NCBI GenBank assembly: GCA_023362775.1
Contig: JALMGJ010000015.1
Location: 13,750,501 to 13,814,500 of the forward strand
Source of the DNA: Charina bottae
Lineage: Eukaryota; Chordata; Lepidosauria; Squamata; Charinaidae
Length of the DNA: 64,000 nucleotides
Direction of reading: 5' to 3'
The notes under the pieces are model-generated. The model saw only the letters and a list, made by a program, of their open reading frames with translations. It searched no databases and was not told the DNA's origin. This document shows positions 47,801 to 54,097 of the stretch, one piece after another (the first letter of the stretch is position 1; each line of letters begins with the position of its first letter). The translations under genes and the position numbers were made by a program.

Positions 47801-47877
47801 TGACTGTGCTGTCCCTGCTTTCTGAGAAGGACAACGGGACCTTTGTGGATTGGTTGGGCCGGCAGATTCCTTGGTGA
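32838..47877 (+). CDS. SDR family oxidoreductase (C-factor/sniffer-like), copy 3, complete
   Basis: Exons 32838-32993, 43118-43169, 44067-44254, 45858-46016, 46564-46668 and 47764-47877; 257 residues plus TGA, all junctions GT/AG. Rossmann TGSDRGIG (15-22), NNAG (98-101), INMSS and the catalytic YRCSK (181-185) are all present, so this copy should be an active NAD(P)-dependent carbonyl reductase. It is close to copy 2: exon 2 is identical and exon 1 differs at two residues (AKSVD for AKAAD). Unlike copy 2 it keeps the active-site Tyr. Intron 1 has grown to 10.1 kb (1.8 kb in copy 2) by a 2.8-kb LINE-like insertion and a 5.9-kb LTR retrotransposon. Intron 3 carries an L2. AATAAA is at 47932-47937. 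Whether the long intron lowers expression cannot be seen from sequence. Confidence 0.9.
33335..33381. repeat. (CATC)n microsatellite
   Basis: Block B counterpart of the array at 19529-19571, about eleven units. Confidence 0.95.
33655..34003 (-). mobile_element. Dimeric tRNA-derived SINE, minus strand
   Basis: Same dimer as at 24897-25258, with the two 'ctgagagacagggactggcc' modules about 112 bp apart and the tRNA-like head ('ccttaaccactagaccaaaa') at the right end. Confidence 0.7.
34113..34261. repeat. Homopurine (GGGAA)n then (GGAAA)n array
   Basis: About 149 bp of pure purine on the + strand. It changes from GGGAA-type to GGAAA-type units near 34184. It lies inside the composite insertion in intron 1 of SDR copy 3. 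Confidence 0.95.
34369..34651. mobile_element. hAT-like (Charlie-type) element, degenerate
   Basis: 'ccttctctaccttttgaccctggaggaaccc' on the left side mirrors 'gggaacccctagtgacctctcgcagaaccctagg' on the right, a layout known for old vertebrate hAT elements. No clean target duplication was found. Confidence 0.4.
35348..35789. repeat. Inverted pair of LTR-like elements
   Basis: Arm 1 (35348-35534, +) and arm 2 (35789-35619, read on -) both run from tgtaatggtatgtggg through 'gaccttgggagatgg' and 'aggctcagaag' to 'cagacttgcaaga', separated by 84 bp. The arms differ at many positions, so this is an old or convergent head-out arrangement, not a fresh palindrome. A third, direct relative is at 14112-14345. 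Confidence 0.7.
37005..37042. repeat. 19-bp tandem duplication
   Basis: aattgcacagacgctgtct occurs twice without a gap (37005-37023 and 37024-37042). Block A has one copy of the corresponding sequence (about 20841-20862), so this is a block B-specific duplication in intron 1 of copy 3. Confidence 0.9.
37121..37491 (+). repeat. 5' LTR of the chromovirus
   Basis: 371 bp, TGTCAGAG...CTTACA. It has a TATA-like ATTTAAAT at 37335-37342 and AATAAA at 37404-37409. It differs from the 3' LTR at about eight bases and one 1-bp indel by eye. Confidence 0.95.
37365..37377 (+). promoter_or_regulatory. Putative transcription start and self-primer of the retrotransposon
   Basis: CCATTCAAGTCTT begins about 29 nt after the start of the TTTAAA box, where an RNA 5' end is expected. 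It is the exact reverse complement of the sequence at 37494-37506 just past the 5' LTR. In Tf1- and sushi-type elements the mRNA 5' end folds back on the primer-binding site in this way. Confidence 0.7.
37494..37506 (+). promoter_or_regulatory. Primer-binding site, self-priming type
   Basis: AAGACTTGAATGG starts 2 nt after the 5' LTR. It pairs over 13 nt with 37365-37377; with the 3' LTR version the pairing extends to 14 nt. I do not recognise a tRNA 3' end complement (such as TGGCGCC or TGGTAG) at this position. Confidence 0.7.
37611..39019 (+). pseudogene. Retrotransposon gag, broken
   Basis: Starts with ATG at 37611 and changes frame twice (near 37.70-37.76 kb and near 38.33 kb). A capsid-like region lies at about 38150-38680 and a C-terminal zinc knuckle follows. 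The knuckle's second cysteine position is a TGA (38786-38788) between CFR and GKEGH. The frame then stays open through a Lys/Pro-rich and acidic tail to the TGA at 39017-39019, which overlaps the ATG of the next frame. Confidence 0.8.
39019..39489 (+). pseudogene. Retrotransposon aspartic protease region of pol
   Basis: 157 codons from ATG 39019, including the catalytic DSG at 39148-39156 ([11 protein letters not shown]) and, later, the hydrophobic IVLGLKWL flap/dimer region. Protease of Ty3/gypsy type that would cleave Gag and Pol. It ends at an in-frame TAG (39487-39489); the RT frame downstream is in the same phase, so this stop truncates pol. It sits -1 relative to gag and starts inside the TGATG overlap. 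Confidence 0.85.
39505..41226 (+). pseudogene. Retrotransposon reverse transcriptase and RNase H
   Basis: RT fingers and palm: [21 protein letters not shown], and the catalytic YLDD at 40126-40137. A TGA at 40345-40347 interrupts the frame between the RT thumb and the connection region (then [18 protein letters not shown]). The RNase H domain follows, with [10 protein letters not shown] near 40607-40640 and DHKNLEALK further on, ending LADALSRLP. The frame then runs out at 41226, while the integrase continues in the +1 frame from about 41170. Replication enzyme of a Ty3/gypsy element; this copy is inactive. Confidence 0.9.
41177..42526 (+). pseudogene. Retrotransposon integrase with C-terminal chromodomain
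   Basis: The open frame of 449 codons begins inside the integrase N-terminus, because the frame upstream has shifted. The HHCC zinc region ([10 protein letters not shown]...CSCPVC) lies at about 41255-41390. The DD35E catalytic residues are D at 41468-41470, D at 41648-41650 and E at 41756-41758, with exactly 35 residues between the second and third. A GPY/F-like segment (KFIGPFPI) follows, and a chromodomain at about 42355-42510 ([11 protein letters not shown]...YLVKWQ) ends near the TGA. The chromodomain is expected to guide integration to marked chromatin. This is the best preserved part of the element. Confidence 0.9.
42669..43038 (+). repeat. 3' LTR of the chromovirus
   Basis: 370 bp, TG...CA, with AATAAA at about 42952-42957. 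It is followed by the target duplication acttg (43039-43043). Confidence 0.95.
43441..43629. mobile_element. hAT-type MITE (copy b)
   Basis: A 189-bp relative of the element at 29597, with the same terminal inverted repeats (CAGAGCTTTCCAAAC). A perfect 8-bp target duplication ccctagtt is at 43433-43440 and 43630-43637. The uninterrupted site is seen in block A near 21331-21338. It lies in intron 2 of SDR copy 3. Confidence 0.92.
44607..45616 (+). mobile_element. L2-type LINE, well preserved RT segment
   Basis: An open frame of about 335 codons covers most of the RT domain: [49 protein letters not shown] and the catalytic YADD ([12 protein letters not shown], about 45154-45189). It lacks the 5' end and stops at LQLVQNA, before the 3' end. 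No target duplication or tail is visible. It occupies the position of the old L2 seen in intron 3 of copies 1 and 2 and is far less decayed. Confidence 0.85.
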
Positions 47878-48905
47878 ACAATCTTGTTCCTATTGCCATG
47901 GCTACAATATATTTCCAAGTGATGAGTCCTCAATAAACCACGGAAAAACATGATAATCTTGTCATTTTTGATGGTCTTTGTACTGTGTGCCTTCTTTTTC
48001 TGTGTGATGTTGGTCTTCACTGCAGAAATTGTTACAAATAACATCCCGGCAGTTTTTTGCCTCTTTATCAGGATTGCTTGAGTAAGAATGATCACTGGAC
48101 TGTGTGTCTCCCTCTGTTTCTGTGTGCTCAGGATCCAGCTGTGGAATACTTAAGAGGCAAGTTCCAGGGGATGCTAGTGTCAACTTCTAAGCCAGGGGTC
48201 CCTAAAGCTTTTGTGATCACACCTCCCTTTAGTGTAATCTTAATGTACACACCTCCACTCAAAATCCAAACACCAAAATGAACACAAATGAACAATGAAA
48301 AGAGTCCAGTGAAACTTTGGGAAAGGTGGGTTTACTATAACTATGTAATTAAAAGGTTCTTCGCACCTCCCCTGGATTATGTCTGCACCTCCCTCTGTTT
48401 CTGTGTGTGTGTGTGTGTGTCTCCCTCTGTTTCTGTGTGCTCAGGATCCAGCTGTGTAATACTTAAGGGGCAAGTTCCAAGTGTCAACGTCTAGGCCAGG
48501 GCTTTCCAAAGTGCCGCCGCTGGCGACACACCCGGCGGCGGCGGCAGCGGCGGCGACACGCGCGCGCACGGCGACGGCGCGCGGGGGCATGCGGTGATGC
48601 GCGCGCACGGCGGCGGCGCAGGGGGGCGTGCGGCGGCGCGGGCGGTGTGCGGCGGTGCGCGCGCGCGCACGGTGGCGGCACGGGAGGGGCGTGCGGCGGC
48701 GCAGGGTCGTGCGGCGGCGCGAGTGTGCATGGCGGCCGCTGTGCACGCGCGCGCCGCCGCTTCCGGGTGGTGTGGCGACACACTTTTGTGTCGTGACACA
48801 CAGTTTGGAAAGCTCTGGTCTAGGCTGTCTCTTTTCTTCTCTCAACACTCTGGGAGAAAATAAGTTCCAAGACTAACTAAGTCCTAAGTGGCATTTACCT
48901 GAGGA
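47878..48905 (+). other. 3' flank of SDR copy 3, end of duplicated block B
   Basis: Matches 28035-29110 with a deletion around 48390-48420, where a short (TG)n occurs, and with a GC-rich MITE inserted at 48497-48817. No gene is visible. Confidence 0.7.
48497..48817. mobile_element. hAT-type MITE (copy c) with extremely GC-rich core
   Basis: Terminal inverted repeats CAGGGCTTTCCAAA and TTTGGAAAGCTCTG, with a perfect 8-bp target duplication gtctaggc at 48489-48496 and 48818-48825. The ends ('gcgacacac', 'gtcgtgacacacagtttgg') are those of copies a and b. The core (48515-48770) is an irregular CGG/CGCG-rich sequence with very many CpG and alternating CG/CA runs. Confidence 0.9.
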
Positions 48906-49683
48906 AGCAGTGAAGTCTATGAACGGAGTTGATCTGCCATATCTTCAAGTAGAAATCGGTCCTTATATGAAGCACACGTCTACTTGGATCAGGGGCTTTA
49001 CTTTAACAAGCCCGTTTTTTCAAAGTATTTGCAGAATCCTTTACACTGAGTGCCAGACCTGTGGCATTTGCATCCAAGCACCATTATGGAAATCATTAAC
49101 AGGGAAGAATGGCACACAGTTGAGTGCACTCAGCAGAGGAGCCCAACCCCCTCGCTCCATACCCATTTAAACAATGTATTGGGTGGGATTCTCCATCTTC
49201 CTTTTTTTTGAGTCCAATTACTTTGCAGGGTAGTTATTTTCTGGGCATGCTTACAAAACGCAATTAATACATTCTCTAACAGTGCCTTGGACATCAAGAG
49301 GAGAGTGATGGTATTAAAGCAACAAAAGATAAAGAAAGAAAGATCACAATAAATAAAGGTTTTGCATGTTGATCTAGCCTTTCTCCAGTAGTCGATTCAG
49401 GAGCAGGAGGCAAAGATCATACACCTTCCTTTTTGTTTTACATCCTTACAACTACCCAGTAAAGTATATTGAAGGTATGGATAGAAGTTAATAGCACAAC
49501 ATTGTTGTAGGATGGTATATCTCCCCCCACCACCCATTGTCTTGACTGCTCCTTCAGTTAAAGCAATTAATGTTGCCTTCCGCAATATTTCAATGAAGTT
49601 TATAACAAGATCTAAAGGTGGGTGTGGCATGTAAATCAGAATAGCACCTTCTATGATGGGAAGAAGCATTTGAAGCAAGCGTT
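48906..49683 (+). other. 5' flank of the orphan SDR exon (copy 4)
   Basis: Resembles the regions upstream of exon 1 in the other copies: 'acgcaattaatac' with 'acaataaataaagg' compares with 30255-30355, and 'gcatttgaagcaagc' is shared with 32785 and 5980. This marks the stretch as the promoter-side flank of a fifth SDR unit. No coding sequence is seen. Confidence 0.6.
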
Positions 49684-50436
49684 TGTCAGATATTAAAAAT
49701 TAGTGTTCCTCAAGAATGATTAAAACCAATAGAAAAATGAGAAAATCAGTCTTTCTAACTTAGCTGTAAAAACTCTGAGACAGACCATTATGTGGAGGCA
49801 TATAGGTGACAATGAATCCGGAGGGAGACAACCCATTAACACCAACCTCCCAACACATACTTGCCTGAGCACCAAGGGATATTTACATAATAAAGGTCTG
49901 GGAAGGAAGGGAGAGAAATAAGCAAACTTCTCTTTCGGTGTCAGCTTCAAAACAAGACTAGTATGTCAGTTACTTAAAAGAAAGGCTTGTTAAAACAACG
50001 AAACTATTGCCTCCTATTGACACAAACTAAGCTACATTGAACTTTAAGGGACCTTCAAAGCCATTATGACTATGTTAATGACTGAACTAATCAGGAAGAG
50101 TCTCACACAAGAAAGAGTAAAGATATCACCCAGAGAAATTTACAAAAGGCGGGCCATGGTATTGTAAAACGTCGAGGCAGGAACTGAGAACTGTCAGTCT
50201 GACTCTTTGCAAACTTGTGTAAATATGTAAATATGTAAACTAAATATGTAAACTGACTTTTCTTTGAATTACATGTATAAAAGAAATGAATGAACCTTGC
50301 TCATTGCTCTCTCTATACCAGTCAAATTTGTGACGGTATGGCAGAAGCCTCTTTTGCAAAAGACCAATAAACATTTAGCACTGCTATTTGCCAGTTCAGT
50401 ATTTTATTTTTGTGGGAATTGGAGCTAAATCTCACA
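49684..50436 (+). mobile_element. Solo LTR, endogenous-retrovirus type
   Basis: 753 bp from TGTCAGAT to CTCACA, with a 4-bp target duplication cgtt at 49680-49683 and 50437-50440. It has a TATA-like tataaaag at about 50276-50283 and AATAAA at about 50366. TG...CA ends with a short target duplication fit LTR integration. No internal viral genes are present. It splits the 5' flank of the orphan SDR exon 1. Confidence 0.75.
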
Positions 50437-50953
50437 CGTTCAAGTAGGTTGGAAGCAGAAGCTGCAGCTCCCGAATGTGATGTGGTGAATGGCTGTGATG
50501 CCCTTGATCCGTTGACCTAAATCAGGGTTCCTGACACAAGCCCCTCAGGGATATGAAGGAATCTTTATTAAAGCCAGTGATCCATTGCACATTAAAGACT
50601 CGAGTGAACAAAGCTCCCGCAACCAACAGTTTAAGAATCTCCAAGTCCGTCCGTCCCCCCCCCCCCCCCCCGCAATCGGGATTTGCGGCTCCATCTCCCT
50701 TCCCTTCGTCTCTCAGTTTTCAGGTCTTTCTGGGTCCGAATCAACTAATGCGAGACGATATCGCCCTTTGATCTATCCTTGGTGCTGAATCGCTCGGCAT
50801 GATACTTTGATTAACATGTTTGCAGTTCTGTGAATACATCAAAGCCCCATCGCCAGCATTCTCCCCTACTTTACACGACCCTGTGAGTTTAACAGACTGG
50901 CGGGATGTTCCTTCCTGGTGCCATGGCAGGATGGCATGGATGACATCCTGACA

Positions 50954-51103
50954 ATGGCAGTTGATTTCTCCATTTTCAGCGTTCTGGTGATGGGATCCAA
51001 TCGAGGGATTGGTCTCGGTCTGGTGAAGAGGTTTCAGACGCTGCCCTGTCCACTCAAATGGGTCTTTGCTACAACCCTCGATCTGGAGGGAGAAGAAGCC
51101 AAG
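50954..51103 (+). pseudogene. Orphan SDR exon 1 (copy 4), splice donor lost
   Basis: Fifty codons aligned with exon 1 of the active copies. The Rossmann motif reads MGSNRGIG instead of TGSDRGIG. The donor has changed from AAG|GTGAGA to AAG|CTGAGA, so the frame runs on into a stop 13-15 nt later. No exon 2-6 sequence follows before GFOD2. The 5' UTR side (50476-50953) has been replaced by unassigned sequence that includes a 17-nt C run near 50657, and a solo LTR sits just upstream. It is a dead fragment of the array. Confidence 0.88.
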
Positions 51104-51159
51104 CTGAGAGTTACCTAATGTAGGATGAAGAAGCAGGATAAGAAGCAGAATAGGAAGAC

Positions 51160-51308
51160 TCTGTGGCTTGAATCATGTCAACTGGATTTCTATTTTCTCA
51201 GTAGAAACGTTTCACTCCTTATCCAAGGAGCTTCTTGCTCCTTGGATAAGGAGTGAAACGTTTCTACTGAGAAAATAGAAATCCAGTTGACATGATTCAA
51301 GCCACAGA
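51160..51308. repeat. Perfect palindrome, two 72-bp arms with a 5-nt loop
   Basis: Arms 51160-51231 and 51237-51308 are exact reverse complements, separated by ttctt. The right arm runs directly into BovB-like sequence, so the arm sequence probably belongs to an interspersed repeat that was duplicated in inverted orientation. Confidence 0.95.
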
Positions 51309-51750
51309 CTGTTCCACCTGGATGACTGAGAACCTTCATCGACAGGATAGGAAGACTATTGATGCCTTTGAACTGTGGTGTTGGAGAAGACTCCTGAGGA
51401 TCCCGCGGACAGGCAAGAAAACAAACCAATGGATCAATGAAAAAATCAACCTGGGGTTCTCACTTGAGGCACAAATGACCAGACTCAAATCATCCTGCTT
51501 TGGACACATTATGCAAAGACCCAGCTCCTCCCCAGCTGAGAGGGAGTCCATAATGCTGGGAAAGTTGGAAGAAAAGAGAAGAAGAGGACGACCAGTGGGA
51601 AGGAGAATGGACTTAGTTACAGTGGCGATGGGTGCACCACTGGAAAAGCTGAAGGACCAGGTTAGGGACAGATCATCAAGGAGAAAAAAGTCCTATGTAG
51701 TCGCTAAGAGTCAACACCAACTTGATGGCATGTAATCAATCACTCAATCA
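51309..51750 (+). mobile_element. BovB (RTE) LINE 3' end
   Basis: The frame 51292-51735 encodes the conserved RTE-BovB ORF2 C-terminus (IDAFELWCWRRLLRIP, FGHIMQR, LGKLEEKRRRGRP). It ends with the short 3' tail (tcaatcactcaatcaatca). Truncated at the 5' side at the palindrome. Confidence 0.88.
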
Positions 51751-52189
51751 ATCATACAGCGCCTCCTACCATCAGAGCCTAAGAACCAGTCCTTTGCAGA
51801 GCTAAAAGGCTTTCCGGTAGTGTGCTTGGAAGAGGTATTATCCATGGACACCAGCTTGAGCTTCCAGATAAAAGGTGGCAAGGAAATACGACCTAAAAGC
51901 TGAGTAGTATCTAGGTTCATGCACCCTGGTAAGCCATGGCTTATTTTAACTAAGGCTTATTATATAAAACTCAATGGCTTGGGTCAAAGCAAAGTTGTCA
52001 GCATCCATCCTCTTCAGTATATTTTGCATGGTACCTTTCACATTTTTTTAAAAAAAGCCATGCTATGCAAATCCAGTGGAAAGGAATACACAACCGCGAG
52101 CTAAAGAAATTAAGGCATAATGTACGACTCCGACCCACCTTTGCTTTAGGCGTCCCAAGATGCTTAAGCTCGCGCTGCCTCATTTGACT

Positions 52190-52560
52190 TCATCCTTCCT
52201 AGCGCTCGAGGAAAAGATCGGCGGCGCCTTTAAGAGGGGGGGGGGGAGAGCGAACCAAGGCCTTTCCTCTGCCCCGCCCCGCGTTTCGGCGCACGCGCAA
52301 AGTGCTCCGCCTTCCCGGGGAGGAGGTCGCCGGTCGGGCGCGCCGCTCGCGAGACGGAGGCGCGCGCGCCGCCGGCGTCGGGAGCGGGCCAGCGCGAGGC
52401 CGGGCGAGGCGACGCGGCCCTCCTTCGCTCTCTTTCGGTCGCCGGCCGAGTCCCTCGTGGGAAGGGGAGGAAACGGAGCGCCGACAGACGCGAGGTGGGT
52501 GTGGGGGGAGGGGGAGGAGTGGGGGAGGGGGCGGGGGCGGGGTCGCTTTGCAGGTGGCCG
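52190..52560 (+). promoter_or_regulatory. GFOD2: CpG-island promoter and non-coding first exon of GFOD2
   Basis: Very GC- and CpG-rich, with many GGGCGG/CCGCCC-like boxes, unlike the AT-rich surroundings. A donor-like GAG|GTGGGT at 52492-52497 would end an untranslated exon 1 at about 52494, spliced to the acceptor before 54019. There is no TATA box at a clear position. The start site itself cannot be read from sequence. Confidence 0.7.
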
Positions 52561-52837
52561 TGTGTATGTATGTACGTATATGTGCGTGTATATGTGTAAT
52601 GTGTATGCTCCACCTTCCTCTGTATCTACATATGCCTAAGTATGGACTGTATGAGTATGTCTACAAATATATCTATCTAGAGTTCTGTATATACACGTGT
52701 ATTTGTTCATACGTGGGTGGGTGTGCATTTGTATACCCCTCTTTCTCAACGTACACATTTAATACAGGCGTGTCTGTGGGTTTATGCAGTGATTTATAGG
52801 TCAGGGATTCATCTTACACCAGAGAAGGACCTGCCTC

Positions 52838-53077
52838 TGAGTTTTATTTATTTATTTATTTAATTTTTATCCCGCCTTTATTATTTTATAAATAACTCAA
52901 GGTGGGGAACATACCTAATGCTCCTTCCTCCTCCTATTTTCCCCACAACAACAACCCTGTGAGGTGAGTTGGGCTGAGAGAGAGTGACTGGCCCAAGGTC
53001 ACCCAGCCGGCTTTCCTGCCTAAGGCAGGACTACAACTCACAGTCTCCTGGTTTGTAGCCCAGTGCCTTAACCACTA
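52838..53077 (-). mobile_element. tRNA-derived SINE, minus strand (monomer)
   Basis: Same family as 24897-25258 but with a single module: 'tatcccgcctttatt' tail side, 'ctgtgaggtgagttgg' body and 'ccttaaccactagcc' tRNA-like head. It lies in intron 1 of GFOD2. Confidence 0.75.
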
Positions 53078-53259
53078 GCCCTGATGAGCTTCATAGCTCA
53101 AAGCCATGCATCTGCTTCTTCTTGGGGTCCCCTTGATGCAAAACTCCCCATGGGTGGGAGGGATCCCAAAGATCCTTCCCCCCCCCCCCGTTTTCTGCAG
53201 GGATTGCTGTCCAGGGCGCCTTTGAATAAGGCAAGTCCATTTCAAATATTCTGTTTTAA

Positions 53260-53760
53260 AGCACAGGGCTGTAGGGCTTTGTGTTCTGACAAATTCAGTG
53301 ATAATGATTTCAATAGATTCCAGTCTGGCTTCTAATCAGAGTTTTTGTCCCAAAACGTCTCTGATTGTTTTGGTCATGGATATATAACCGACAGATGGAC
53401 AGGGAGCATGTGATCCTCTACTCCTCTTATCTACCTTCTTGGCTGTGGAATTCTAGGCCAGTATGTCTCTAGGTTGGATGATGGAGCAGGGTGGGGCAGT
53501 GGCTTCACTCTTATTTGGAGAATAGAGTTTAGAAAGCAGTGTAATTTGTGGAAGGGATCAGTTTTTAGCCCCATGGTCATTATTAGCCGATGCATGGGTC
53601 CTTCCATGTTCCCCATTTTGTTCTTATCCACATGAAGCTCTGCTGGGCGAAGGACTTTGGCAGGGTGGGTTGAAATGCCATTAATGCGGTGATGACACAC
53701 AGCTCCACCCTCTTTGTTATCTTTGGGTCCAAAAGAGATGGTGAGAATCTGAAATGGAAT
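53260..53760 (+). mobile_element. Highly degenerate L2-type LINE fragment
   Basis: Traces of the L2 RT can be followed by comparison with 44607-45616: a QSGF near 53320, then 'ttcttatccacatgaagctc' (53620) corresponding to NIYMKPL, and 'cggtgatgacacacagctcc' (53685) corresponding to YADDTQL. Several stops. Intron 1 of GFOD2. Confidence 0.55.
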
Positions 53761-54037
53761 AGATCTGTACAGGAAGGATTATAGCCTCTGTGCTAATTAT
53801 CTCACACAATATACAATGCATATGTAAATTAACTGAAGGAAATGTTTGTAGTGCATATTGCATACAGACAGGATTGAAATTCAGAGGTACATAGACAGTC
53901 AGACTGAGAAGCTTCGTTGAAATTGGATGCTGAATAACTGCCCTTATTTTAAATAGGAAACTAGCAAATCAAACATGCATTTTGTGAATGATCCTTTCCC
54001 CCCCCCCCTCTCTTCTAGACACTATGGATGAAACAAG

Positions 54038-54097
54038 ATGCTGAAGAGATTAGCTATAACTTGGGAGCTTTGCTCTGGTGAAAGGAACACAAAATGA
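54038..54097 (+). promoter_or_regulatory. Upstream ORF ending on the GFOD2 start codon
   Basis: In the 5' leader of the first coding exon (acceptor before 54019), an ATG at 54038 opens a 19-codon frame whose TGA (54095-54097) overlaps the GFOD2 ATG (54094-54096) as ATGA. A shorter uORF starts at 54027. Such an overlap can cap main-frame translation or support reinitiation; no measurement is available here. Confidence 0.6.

Noticed and set aside
48441..48863. Several long overlapping frames rich in Arg, Ala and Pro on both strands
   Set aside because: They arise from the GC-rich core of a MITE, where stop codons are rare in all frames. No start context, motif or splice structure.
49397..49678. 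93-codon minus-strand frame upstream of the orphan SDR exon
   Set aside because: It lies in the duplicated 5' flank, where the other copies carry different or broken frames at the same place (for example 5755-6201 minus). No family signal.
50476..50953. Second solo LTR (starts TGTG, ends GACA) next to the orphan exon
   Set aside because: No target-site duplication, and no poly(A) signal in the right place. Left as unassigned inserted sequence.
52160..52799. Frames of 120-165 codons on both strands at the GC-rich region
   Set aside because: Expected in a CpG island. They overlap one another and run into a GT-rich repeat; the region is better explained as the GFOD2 promoter.
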